Below are positions 26,871 to 33,353 of a stretch of DNA of 64,000 nucleotides, in pieces; the first letter of the stretch is position 1, and the number at the start of each line of letters is the position of its first letter. This stretch comes from a virus. The stretch lies in the IMG/VR virus record IMGVR_UViG_3300044716_000883, positions 1 to 64,000 of that record. One strand, 5' to 3'. The notes beneath the pieces were generated by a model that ran no database searches, was not told the DNA's origin, and saw only the letters and a program-made list of their open reading frames with translations. Both the position numbers and the translations under genes were made by a program.

Positions 26871-27715
26871 GAGTATTAGTAACAGGAGGTGCCGGGTTTG
26901 TAGGTACCAATCTAATTAAACGATTACTAAAAGAAGGACATGAAGTAATATCAATTGATAATTACAAAACTGGATTCAAAGATAACCACCAACCAGGAGC
27001 AACATATATTTCCTTTGATATCAGAAATATTACAGATTATTCAGCTTGGGGTCCAATTGATGTAATATACCATTTAGCTGCTATAGCTAGAATACAACCA
27101 TCATTTAAAGATCCAATTGATTACTTTACAACTAATGCTAATAGTACTTTACTTATAGCTCAATACTGTGCCAAAAACAATGTACCCTTAGTATACGCTG
27201 GAAGTAGCTCACACCACTCAGGTAAACTCAAAAATCCATATACATTCAGTAAGGATGTAGGTGAGGAAATTATTAATCTATATCAAATTCATTTTGGATT
27301 AAAAGCATCAACAACTCGTTTCTATAATGTTTATGGTCCTCATCATTTGAAAGAAGGTGGATATTGTACTCTGATTGGTAAATGGGAAAAAGCAATTGAA
27401 GATGGTAATTCATTAACAATATATGGTGATGGTACTAAACGTAGAGATTTTACTCATATTGATGATATTGTAGACGCTTTAGTATTAATAAACGAAAAAC
27501 AAGCTTGGGGGAATGTGTTTGAATTAGGTAGAGGTAAAAACTACTCTATTAAAGACATAGCTGATATGTTTGGTAAAGATATTGTATATGAAGATAATAA
27601 ACCAGGTGAAGCTGATGTTACTTTATGTGATTACAGTGTTGCTAATTCAATATTAGGATGGGAACCAACAATTAACATTGAAGATTATATTAAAGATTAC
27701 TTATGCAAAAAATAA
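26867..27715 (+). CDS. NAD-dependent epimerase (UDP-glucose 4-epimerase-like)
   Basis: A 282-aa SDR protein with VTGGAGFVGTNL (5-16), the active-site serines in AGSSSHHSG (111-119) and Y125/K129 in YTFSK. The segment FYNVYGPHH near 150 and RDFTHIDDIVDAL near 190 are typical of sugar-nucleotide epimerases. It is shorter than GalE (338 aa) at the C-terminus. This is the second epimerase of the operon, implying at least two NDP-sugar routes. Confidence 0.9.
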   Translation: MRVLVTGGAGFVGTNLIKRLLKEGHEVISIDNYKTGFKDNHQPGATYISFDIRNITDYSAWGPIDVIYHLAAIARIQPSFKDPIDYFTTNANSTLLIAQYCAKNNVPLVYAGSSSHHSGKLKNPYTFSKDVGEEIINLYQIHFGLKASTTRFYNVYGPHHLKEGGYCTLIGKWEKAIEDGNSLTIYGDGTKRRDFTHIDDIVDALVLINEKQAWGNVFELGRGKNYSIKDIADMFGKDIVYEDNKPGEADVTLCDYSVANSILGWEPTINIEDYIKDYLCKK

Positions 27716-28875
27716 CATTTGTATTACCTAGTAGAAATAATTTAGAATTTCTTCAACTAGCATATAAATCGATTCGCAATTTAGAAACTAAACATGAAGT
27801 ATTAGTTTTAGATGATGCTAGTATAGATGGTACTCAAGAGTGGATTAAATCACTTAATGATGAGGATTTAATCACATACCACAATCCAGGACCAGAACGT
27901 ATTGGTATTGTAGGTATGTTTGATAAAGGCATTGAAATGGCTAGAACAGAAATTATATTTGCATTTCACGCTGATATGGTAGCTGCACCTAAATTAGATG
28001 AAAATATATTAAAACATCTAAAACCAGGAGTAGTAGTAAGTGCAACTAGAATAGAACCACCACTTCACCCTCCAGGAGTAGAAAAAATAACTCAAGATTT
28101 TGGAGTTGAAGATAATGAATTTAAATGGAATGAATTTAATGAATTTTGTTTAAAAACAATTGAAGAAAATAAAGATAAAACAACAGAAGGTATATTTGCT
28201 CCATGGTGTATGTATAAATCTGATTTTCTAGGACATGATGAATTATTTGCTCCTCAATCTAAAGAAGACAGTGATCTATTTAATCGCTTTGTATTAAGTG
28301 GATATAAAGTAATACAATCATGGGATGGTTTAGTTTATCACTTTACAAGTAGAGGTAGTAGATTTAATAAGCATGTTGGTGGTGGTGCTGGTAAAAATAG
28401 CAATGAATGGCTTTATACTACAACTAAAAACGGTAGAAATTTCATTCGCAAATGGGGACATTTTGTTAAGCATGATCCATACATGAAACCAATTATACCT
28501 AACAAATATAACATTGGATTTGCAGTACATAATTGCAGTTATGAATTACTCAGTGCATTAGAACCATGGTGTGACAGGATCTATATTGATAATGATTCAT
28601 TTATTTCTCGCTATGTAAATGAAGAACAACCAAATACGACTATGGATCTATTAACGAGAGTCATGAATATAAAATCTCAAAACCCAACAGATTATGATGA
28701 TGTAATAGTTGAATTTGATGCTACTAAACTAACACAACAAAGCTATCAATTAATTCAACAACTCCCAGAAATACTAACAGAATCAGGTGAAATAGGTGTA
28801 TTTGAACTAGACATATTTAATATAGCAATTAGCAGTTTAGAATTACACACACCAAAATTACTTTGTAAGTCATAA
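27703..28875 (+). CDS. Family 2 glycosyltransferase (GT-A)
   Basis: A 390-aa protein with a clear GT2 domain: ITFVLPSRNNLEFLQLAYKS (3-22), VLVLDDASIDGTQEW (34-48), and FHADMVAAP near 88-96 as the DxD site. Residues from about 255 form a separate C-terminal domain without recognisable motifs (VHNCSYELLSALEPW). It overlaps the epimerase gene by 13 nt and is the last gene of the sugar operon. Confidence 0.85.
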   Translation: MQKITFVLPSRNNLEFLQLAYKSIRNLETKHEVLVLDDASIDGTQEWIKSLNDEDLITYHNPGPERIGIVGMFDKGIEMARTEIIFAFHADMVAAPKLDENILKHLKPGVVVSATRIEPPLHPPGVEKITQDFGVEDNEFKWNEFNEFCLKTIEENKDKTTEGIFAPWCMYKSDFLGHDELFAPQSKEDSDLFNRFVLSGYKVIQSWDGLVYHFTSRGSRFNKHVGGGAGKNSNEWLYTTTKNGRNFIRKWGHFVKHDPYMKPIIPNKYNIGFAVHNCSYELLSALEPWCDRIYIDNDSFISRYVNEEQPNTTMDLLTRVMNIKSQNPTDYDDVIVEFDATKLTQQSYQLIQQLPEILTESGEIGVFELDIFNIAISSLELHTPKLLCKS

Positions 28876-28892
28876 AATGGGTCTTATATTTA
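28862..28892 (+). promoter_or_regulatory. Bacteroidota-type promoter for clpP
   Basis: TTTG at 28862-28865, exactly 19 nt, TATATTTA at 28885-28892. It spans the end of the last glycosyltransferase gene; the clpP ATG is 15 nt downstream. Confidence 0.6.
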
Positions 28893-28907
28893 TCAAAAAA
28901 TACGTCT

Positions 28908-29444
28908 ATGAGAGAGCGTCGTTCCAAACTAGATCCGTTAAGTCGCATTATAACATTGGGTGATATAGAATGTGAAACAGTTAATGAAATAATACAAGAT
29001 ATATATGAGATTAATGAAGAGGACGCTAAAAAACAAACAGTAGAACCAATAAAGCTCATTATCAACTCATTTGGTGGGGAAGTATTTAGTGGATTGGCCT
29101 TAATTGATGTAATTGATACTTCGCAGACTCCAATCCACACTATATGTCACGGTACGGCAATGTCCATGGCTCTAATAGTATATGCTGCTGGACATGTTAG
29201 ATATGCGAGTAAATACTCGACATTCATGTACCATGAAGCGGCATATGAAATAGAAGGTAAAGTAGCATTCCATAAACAGGAATTAAAAGAAACAGAGCGT
29301 ATTGATAAAATATGTGATGCCTATTTAATATCTAAAACCAAATTAACAGACAAAGTATTAAAACCCCATAGAGACAGACAAGCAGAATGGTATTTCGATG
29401 TGAAAGTCGCGCAAAGATATGGGTTAGTAGATGAAATTTTATAA
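28908..29444 (+). CDS. ClpP-like serine protease
   Basis: A 178-aa member of the ClpP/crotonase-fold proteases. The catalytic triad is S86 in GTAMSMAL, H109 in FMYHEAA and D164 in YFDVKVA; NSFGGEVF (53-60) forms the strand that holds the substrate. The length is slightly shorter than host ClpP (about 200 aa). Phage ClpP-like proteins can act in capsid maturation or in host proteolysis. No ClpX-like partner is in the window, so it may use the host unfoldase or work alone. Confidence 0.9.
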   Translation: MRERRSKLDPLSRIITLGDIECETVNEIIQDIYEINEEDAKKQTVEPIKLIINSFGGEVFSGLALIDVIDTSQTPIHTICHGTAMSMALIVYAAGHVRYASKYSTFMYHEAAYEIEGKVAFHKQELKETERIDKICDAYLISKTKLTDKVLKPHRDRQAEWYFDVKVAQRYGLVDEIL

Positions 29445-29466
29445 TATTTATACGTAAACATAAACA

Positions 29467-29769
29467 ATGGCAATTAGTCCTAAACTTAGAGTAGATGTAA
29501 ATCATAACCCAACTAAAAAGGGTGTTAAAGTACAATTCGTATTACCTCAAGAACTTGAAGGTGATGCTAAAGCAACTGCTACTCAGAAATTACAAGCAAA
29601 ATTAAACCAAGGATTATCTCAGTATAATCTAACAGTAAGCCAAGACACGGACGTTCCTTATTCAAATGTAATTGGATTTTTAATTCCAATCGCTGATATC
29701 AAATTGTTTATTAAAAACGCTATTAGTGGAACTGCAGAAGCAGCCCCAGAAGAAGAGCCAAAAGCATAA
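29467..29769 (+). CDS. Conserved hypothetical protein
   Basis: A 100-aa protein with an N-terminal beta-type segment (LRVDVNHNPTKKGVKVQFVLP), a central helix rich in Ala and Lys, and an acidic tail (AAPEEEPKA). An AATATTTATACG element lies ahead of it. I do not recognise the family. Confidence 0.55.
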   Translation: MAISPKLRVDVNHNPTKKGVKVQFVLPQELEGDAKATATQKLQAKLNQGLSQYNLTVSQDTDVPYSNVIGFLIPIADIKLFIKNAISGTAEAAPEEEPKA

Positions 29770-29775
29770 TCTAAA

Positions 29776-30078
29776 ATGAAGCGCAAAATACCAGTATTCA
29801 GAGTGAGTGTTCAACCTGGTGCTGATTATAGTCAGCTAGAAGAGCATCCAGGAGTTAAAGAAGTAGTAATAGAAGAGGTTATTGTTGCAATTAAAGAAGC
29901 TATCAAAACTAAAAAAACAAGCATATCTTTATTTGAAGTAGCAAATTCAGGTTATTATATTGAACTAAAGAAAGAGCAGTTTAAATCGTCCCTAGAAAGT
30001 GCTTTAGAATATTTTCTTGAAAAAGAAGAATATAATAGATGTGCTGAATGTAGAGACTTGATTAACAAAATAAATTAA
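29776..30078 (+). CDS. Small protein with a UVR-like C-terminal motif
   Basis: A 100-aa protein. The C-terminal part (LEYFLEKEEYNRCAECRDLIN) resembles the UVR motif of UvrB/UvrC, a short helical hairpin used for protein contact. It is paralogous to the protein at 32612: both have a Lys-rich KKT(S/I) segment, an aromatic strand and a final EEY-x2-CA-x7-I helix. Function unknown; no nuclease domain is attached. Confidence 0.6.
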   Translation: MKRKIPVFRVSVQPGADYSQLEEHPGVKEVVIEEVIVAIKEAIKTKKTSISLFEVANSGYYIELKKEQFKSSLESALEYFLEKEEYNRCAECRDLINKIN

Positions 30079-30081
30079 GTT

Positions 30082-30501
30082 ATGAAAAATGAAGGTGAGC
30101 AACACGCTCAAGGGGTTAAATCATCTCTTGAGGGTATAATGGGTGCAGATTTATCTCTTAAACGCAAACGCAAGACAGAAAGAGACATCAATCGAGAAAC
30201 ATTTGAGAAAATAATACTAGCCCTAGAAAAGGCAAGTGTTAGATCATCTATTATTGGAGGTGATTTTCAATTAGATTTCACTGAATATGATGAAACATTT
30301 TACGAGATAATTGATAACTTAATACTAATGCACTTTGGTAAGGAAGCATCTGAAATTATATTCTTCTACGTTTATGAACGAATAAATCCAGATGGTAGTG
30401 TTAACGCATTAGCCGATGTAGACGGAAATGTAGTTCCAATGAATGGACCTTCAGACCTATGGGAATTAATTCAGTTCATGAAAAATAAGAAAAGCAAATA
30501 A
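30082..30501 (+). CDS. Conserved hypothetical phage protein
   Basis: A 139-aa protein. After a basic linker (LKRKRKTERDINRETFEK) it has a helical region and an acidic beta segment (YERINPDGSVNALADVDG) ending in a helix, DLWELIQFMKNKKSK. The overall pattern is like small conserved proteins of T4-like phages near structural genes, but I cannot name it. The stop overlaps the next start codon. Confidence 0.55.
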   Translation: MKNEGEQHAQGVKSSLEGIMGADLSLKRKRKTERDINRETFEKIILALEKASVRSSIIGGDFQLDFTEYDETFYEIIDNLILMHFGKEASEIIFFYVYERINPDGSVNALADVDGNVVPMNGPSDLWELIQFMKNKKSK

Positions 30502-31103
30502 TGCCATTACGTAAAGTATATAGTAGAGATGATATTCTCAGAGCAATGCGCTACACGAAATCAAATCGTGCAGCAGCTAAATATTTGGGATGTTCATACC
30601 AACACTATAAACCGTATGCTAAGTTATATAGGGTTGATGAAAATGACCATACTTCGTCTACATTATTTGATGCTCATAAAAACCAATGTGGTAAAGGTAT
30701 TCCTAAATTCCTACCTAATAGACGTAAGGAACCAAATGTTAAAAACATAATTGAAACAGGTACTGGATGGGAATCGTTTACACCTGAAAAAATTAAAGCA
30801 AGATTAGTTGCTGAAGGTTATTTAAAGGAAGAATGTTACGCTTGTGGATTCTGTGAACGTCGAGTTACAGACTACAAAATGCCGTTACTACTTAATTTTA
30901 AAGATGGTTACAAGAACAACTATCTATTAGATAACTTAGAATTGTTATGTTATAACCACTATTACCTATTAGTAGCTGACCCACTAACACCAGATCAAGT
31001 ACGTCACATTGAAGATAATACAGGTGTTAGAGCAGTAGCGCACGACTGGGACCTAGATGAAGCCGCTTTAGAGAACATGAAAGCATTAGGATTGTTGGAT
31101 TAG
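30501..31103 (+). CDS. HNH-endonuclease-like protein with N-terminal helix-turn-helix; active site apparently degenerate
   Basis: A 200-aa protein. Residues about 8-45 (RDDILRAMRYTKSNRAAAKYLG) look like an HTH of the homeodomain type. CYACGFCERRV (near 113) and LDNLELLCYNHYY (near 142-154) match the zinc and C-terminal halves of an HNH domain. The expected histidine pair is replaced by LLLNFKDG, so the catalytic first His is missing. It may now be a DNA-binding protein derived from a homing nuclease. Confidence 0.65.
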   Translation: MPLRKVYSRDDILRAMRYTKSNRAAAKYLGCSYQHYKPYAKLYRVDENDHTSSTLFDAHKNQCGKGIPKFLPNRRKEPNVKNIIETGTGWESFTPEKIKARLVAEGYLKEECYACGFCERRVTDYKMPLLLNFKDGYKNNYLLDNLELLCYNHYYLLVADPLTPDQVRHIEDNTGVRAVAHDWDLDEAALENMKALGLLD

Positions 31104-31126
31104 GCAAAATAAAGTCGTACATTTAC
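31104..31126 (+). promoter_or_regulatory. GGCA/TANATTYA promoter copy
   Basis: GGCAAAA overlapping the end of the preceding stop codon, an 8-nt spacer and TACATTTA. The ATG of the next gene follows after an A-rich leader of about 20 nt. Confidence 0.6.
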
Positions 31127-31145
31127 GGTATAAATAAATAAAAAT

Positions 31146-31439
31146 ATGAGTTACGAATTAGCACAAAAATACGCTGACTTTCAAATTCCAAAGGAAATTA
31201 AACAAGCGTACAAATCAGGAGTACAACTAGCTGGATCATTAGGATTTACTAAGATGATGATGTTCGCAAATGAAAATCAAATCACAAACGATGATATTGA
31301 TTATTACATGAACAGAAAACCTCAAAGACAAGAAGACGAGACAGTAGAACAAATGAAAGTACGAGGTAAATTCTCACAAGCATTATATAAGTACAGAGCA
31401 TATTTGTACGATTATTCAGTATACGAAAACCAAAATTAA
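31146..31439 (+). CDS. Hypothetical protein
   Basis: A 97-aa, mainly helical protein with paired charged helices (YADFQIPKEIKQAYKSG and VEQMKVRGKFSQALYKYRAYLY). It has its own promoter of the GGCA class and is separated by 5 nt from the next gene. I recognise no domain. Confidence 0.55.
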   Translation: MSYELAQKYADFQIPKEIKQAYKSGVQLAGSLGFTKMMMFANENQITNDDIDYYMNRKPQRQEDETVEQMKVRGKFSQALYKYRAYLYDYSVYENQN

Positions 31440-31444
31440 TAAAC

Positions 31445-31666
31445 ATGGGACAGTATTTTCAAGTAAAAGTACAATTTTCTGATATCGATGATAAAGGAAA
31501 GGTAAAAAAGGAAAACATTGCATATTTAGTCGACGCGCAGTCAGTAACTGAGGCAGAAGCTAGAGTAGTAAAATTCCTGACAGATGAAGATGAAACTAAC
31601 TTTGAAGTTAAAGCAGCATCTGAATCTAAAATTGCTCAAGTAATTGTTGCTGATTCAGCAGAATAA
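31445..31666 (+). CDS. DUF4494-like protein
   Basis: A 73-aa protein with the pattern YFQVKVQFSDIDDKGKVKKE, AYLVDAQSVTEAEARVVKFL, and a C-terminal strand IAQVIVAD. This matches DUF4494 proteins, small proteins known mainly from Bacteroidota and their phages, which supports the host assignment. The function of the family is unknown. Confidence 0.7.
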   Translation: MGQYFQVKVQFSDIDDKGKVKKENIAYLVDAQSVTEAEARVVKFLTDEDETNFEVKAASESKIAQVIVADSAE

Positions 31667-31672
31667 CCAGCA

Positions 31673-31744
31673 GCTCAGTTCGACTAAGGGTTAGGTCACA
31701 TCCCTTTCACGGATGTAATACGGGTTCGAATCCCGTACTGAGTA
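31673..31744 (+). tRNA. tRNA-Glu (anticodon TTC)
   Basis: Full cloverleaf: acceptor GCTCAGT/ACTGAGT, D arm GACT/GGTC, anticodon stem CATCC/GGATG with loop CTTTCAC, and T arm CGGG-TTCGAAT-CCCG. The CCA end is not encoded. It reads GAA codons, which dominate Glu use in this genome. Confidence 0.93.
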
Positions 31745-31749
31745 CACAC

Positions 31750-31825
31750 TCCAGAATAGCTCAGCAGGTAGAGCAACTGATTTGTAATCAGTAGGTCGCA
31801 AGTTCGATTCTTGTTTCTGGATCCA
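31750..31825 (+). tRNA. tRNA-Thr (anticodon TGT)
   Basis: Acceptor TCCAGAA/TTCTGGA, D arm GCTC/GAGC, anticodon stem ACTGA/TCAGT with loop TTTGTAA, and T arm CAAG-TTCGATT-CTTG. The 3' CCA is encoded (31823-31825). It reads ACA codons. Confidence 0.95.
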
Positions 31826-31929
31826 AGCCGAATCGTAATCGGAAAACCAAGTGCAAAAGCTCAACCACGGCCGTGGAAGCACAGGCTAACGACCTAATAT
31901 GAGCCAGGTATAGGGGTGCTATACCAAAT
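31826..31929 (+). ncRNA. Structured 104-nt spacer between tRNA-Thr and tRNA-Ser; possible small RNA
   Basis: No open frame or tRNA is visible, but several stems are. These are CCGA/TCGG (31828-31842), GTGC/GCAC (31851-31854 with 31879-31882) enclosing the palindrome CCACGGCCGTGG (31865-31876), GGCT/AGCC (31884-31887 with 31902-31905), and a perfect 7-bp hairpin GGTATAG/CTATACC (31907-31925). The density of stems is much greater than in other spacers. It might be a small RNA or only a processing spacer. Confidence 0.4.
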
Positions 31930-32016
31930 GGAAGCTTGCCAGAGTGGTTGAATGGAACGGTCTTGAAAACCGTCATACTGGAAACGGTATCTGGGGTTCG
32001 AATCCCTGAGCTTCCG
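31930..32016 (+). tRNA. tRNA-Ser (anticodon TGA)
   Basis: Class II tRNA of 87 nt. It has acceptor GGAAGCT/AGCTTCC with discriminator G, anticodon stem ACGGT/ACCGT with loop CTTGAAA, a long variable arm (ATACTGGAAACGGTAT) and T arm TGGGG-TTCGAAT-CCCTG. It reads UCA codons. CCA is not fully encoded. Confidence 0.95.
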
Positions 32017-32021
32017 CAAAC

Positions 32022-32092
32022 TGCCCTTTAGTATAACGGTAGTACGACAGTTTTTGGTACTGTTTGTTGAGGTTCGAATCCTTGAGGGGCAA
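32022..32092 (+). tRNA. tRNA-Gln (anticodon TTG)
   Basis: Acceptor TGCCCTT/AGGGGCA (one G-T pair), anticodon stem ACAGT/ACTGT with loop TTTTGGT, and T arm ending GGTTCGAATCC. It lies 5 nt after tRNA-Ser and reads CAA codons. Confidence 0.93.
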
Positions 32093-32123
32093 CATTAGAT
32101 TATTATCTTAAAAATAAAAAATT

Positions 32124-32351
32124 ATGTTTTGGACAATTTACGCAATAAGCGTTATTTATTGCTTTTATCAATTAGTAAAACGCTACAGAGCAACTGACTT
32201 AAGAGGTGGTGGATTAGATTCAGCCCCAGGATTAGATGGAGTTATGGTACTTTTCCTAGCACCAGTATTAGCTGTAGTTGACGTTACTTTAACTTGGATA
32301 AGAATTTATAAAGAAGCTGAAGAAGCAAGACGAAGAAACAATACACTGTAG
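32124..32351 (+). CDS. Small membrane protein within the tRNA cluster
   Basis: A 75-aa protein with two hydrophobic segments (FWTIYAISVIYCFYQLV and GVMVLFLAPVLAVVDVTL) and a basic C-terminal tail (EEARRRNNTL). The TAG stop lies within the 5' acceptor strand of the tRNA-like element that follows. A single protein gene embedded among tRNAs is unusual. Function unknown. Confidence 0.55.
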   Translation: MFWTIYAISVIYCFYQLVKRYRATDLRGGGLDSAPGLDGVMVLFLAPVLAVVDVTLTWIRIYKEAEEARRRNNTL

Positions 32352-32505
32352 GGTGGCGGAATAGAGGTAGCTCCTCGTGGCAGACGTGCCCTCTCGTCTA
32401 GGGGGTGCTGATCAGAGACAGATGTAAGATATGGGTTGACCACAAAGCCGGCTTATTTGTCTTACATTGAATCGCAGCGTGCTGGTTCAACCCCAGCCCC
32501 TACAG
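32347..32505 (+). ncRNA. Oversized tRNA-like RNA (159 nt)
   Basis: The ends are tRNA-like: a 7-bp acceptor TGTAGGG/CCCTACA and a T arm GCTGG-TTCAACC-CCAGC, with a discriminator G. After the acceptor comes TGGCGGAAT, as in tRNA-Leu. Inside are hairpins GAGG/CCTC (32364-32376) and AGACG/CGTCT (32382-32399, 8-nt loop), then a long arm built from GTGCTG/CAGCGT and ATGTAAGA/TCTTACAT (32405-32480). No valid anticodon loop is evident. It could be a tRNA interrupted by insertions, a tRNA with a giant variable arm, or a tRNA-derived small RNA. Confidence 0.55.
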
Positions 32506-32510
32506 CAAAT

Positions 32511-32596
32511 GCCTTGGTGGTGAAATAGGTAGACACGCAGGACTTAAAATCCTGTTCGCAGCAATGCGAGTGCGAGTTCGATTCTCGCCTGAGGCA
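32511..32596 (+). tRNA. tRNA-Leu (anticodon TAA)
   Basis: Class II tRNA, 86 nt. It has acceptor GCCTTGG/CTGAGGC, the leucine-type GTGAAATAGGTAGACAC D arm, anticodon stem CAGGA/TCCTG with loop CTTAAAA, variable arm TTCGCAGCAATGCGAG and T arm TGCGAG-TTCGATT-CTCGC. It reads UUA, the most used Leu codon here. Confidence 0.95.
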
Positions 32597-32611
32597 CAAA
32601 TAATTATATAC

Positions 32612-32944
32612 ATGGCATGTCACTGCTTATACTTGAAAAATTCAGATGAATTTTACTCATTATTAAAGAGTAGAGATTCAGATATGATCATGAAGATGGT
32701 CAAATGTGTACTTAGTGCAGCTAAACGAAATAAAAAAACCATCGATATATTTGATATCACGTTCAAAAATACAGATGGTTTGATTTTTACTATTGATAAA
32801 TCGCAGTATACCGAATTATTAAGCAACTGCCTAAACGATCTAATCGCACTTGAAGAATACGAATTGTGCGCTGAGATCAAGAAATTTATTGATAAGAAAT
32901 CAAAAAGTAAAAAATCAGGGGATGTCCAGGTATTTGATCTATAA
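32612..32944 (+). CDS. Paralog of the UVR-like protein at 29776
   Basis: The ATG at 32612 lies 15 nt after tRNA-Leu; a longer frame starting at 32564 would read through the tRNA and is rejected. The 110-aa product aligns with the 29776 protein over RNKKTIDIFDITF, LIFTIDKSQY and ALEEYELCAEIKKFIDK, then ends in a Lys/Ser-rich tail. The CHCLYL N-terminus is specific to this copy. The two copies flank the RNA cluster. Confidence 0.6.
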   Translation: MACHCLYLKNSDEFYSLLKSRDSDMIMKMVKCVLSAAKRNKKTIDIFDITFKNTDGLIFTIDKSQYTELLSNCLNDLIALEEYELCAEIKKFIDKKSKSKKSGDVQVFDL

Positions 32945-32947
32945 TCT

Positions 32948-33283
32948 GGAGGTAGTACCACACGCGGACAAAGCATGAATGTCCTTAAACCCTTGCGAAA
33001 CAATAACTGTAGAATTATCTACTATGACCTTCGACGACATGATGTCTTTCGTAGGTGCGAACGAGTACGCATTAGCGGCTTAATTAGCGTCGGGTGTAAC
33101 ATCCTAGGAACAGAAGTTACAAGCAGTTTACCCAAACGTTAAATGGGTTGGTGGAACGCTATACTAACCATATGGCCCCAATTCTTTTGGAACAGTAGTA
33201 AGATTAAACTGTTAAACTAAGCGTGTGAGACGTTGGTATTATTGTTCGTTATAGAGACACCGGTTCGACTCCGGTCATCTCCA
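32948..33283 (+). ncRNA. ssrA: Transfer-messenger RNA (tmRNA)
   Basis: About 336 nt. The tRNA-like ends are GGAGGT at the 5' side pairing with ATCTCC at the 3' side, plus T arm ACCGG-TTCGACT-CCGGT. In the middle, TAGGT precedes a resume codon GCG at 33057, giving the tag ANEYALAA and a TAA at 33081-33083; E. coli has UAGUC before GCA and a tag ending YALAA. A strong terminator follows. tmRNA rescues stalled ribosomes and tags the broken product for proteolysis. The third acceptor pair is A-T, whereas tmRNAs normally have the G-U pair read by alanyl-tRNA synthetase. Confidence 0.88.
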
Positions 33284-33290
33284 CAACTTA

Positions 33291-33317
33291 AAGCAACCGT
33301 AACTGGTTGCTTTTTTT
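33291..33317 (+). terminator. Rho-independent terminator after tmRNA
   Basis: AAGCAACC, a 6-nt loop, GGTTGCTT and a T run. It ends the RNA cluster. Confidence 0.92.
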
Positions 33318-33353
33318 CATCATATTTATAGGTAACCATTATAAATTAAAAAG

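Noticed and set aside
32401-32470. Group I intron core-like words (ATCAGAGACA, AAGATATGG) in the tRNA-like element
   Set aside because: The expected pairing between the two words is missing and the insert is far too short for a group I intron.
32564-32611. Extended ORF start through tRNA-Leu
   Set aside because: The extra residues are a translation of the tRNA T arm and acceptor; the ATG at 32612 aligns with the paralog.
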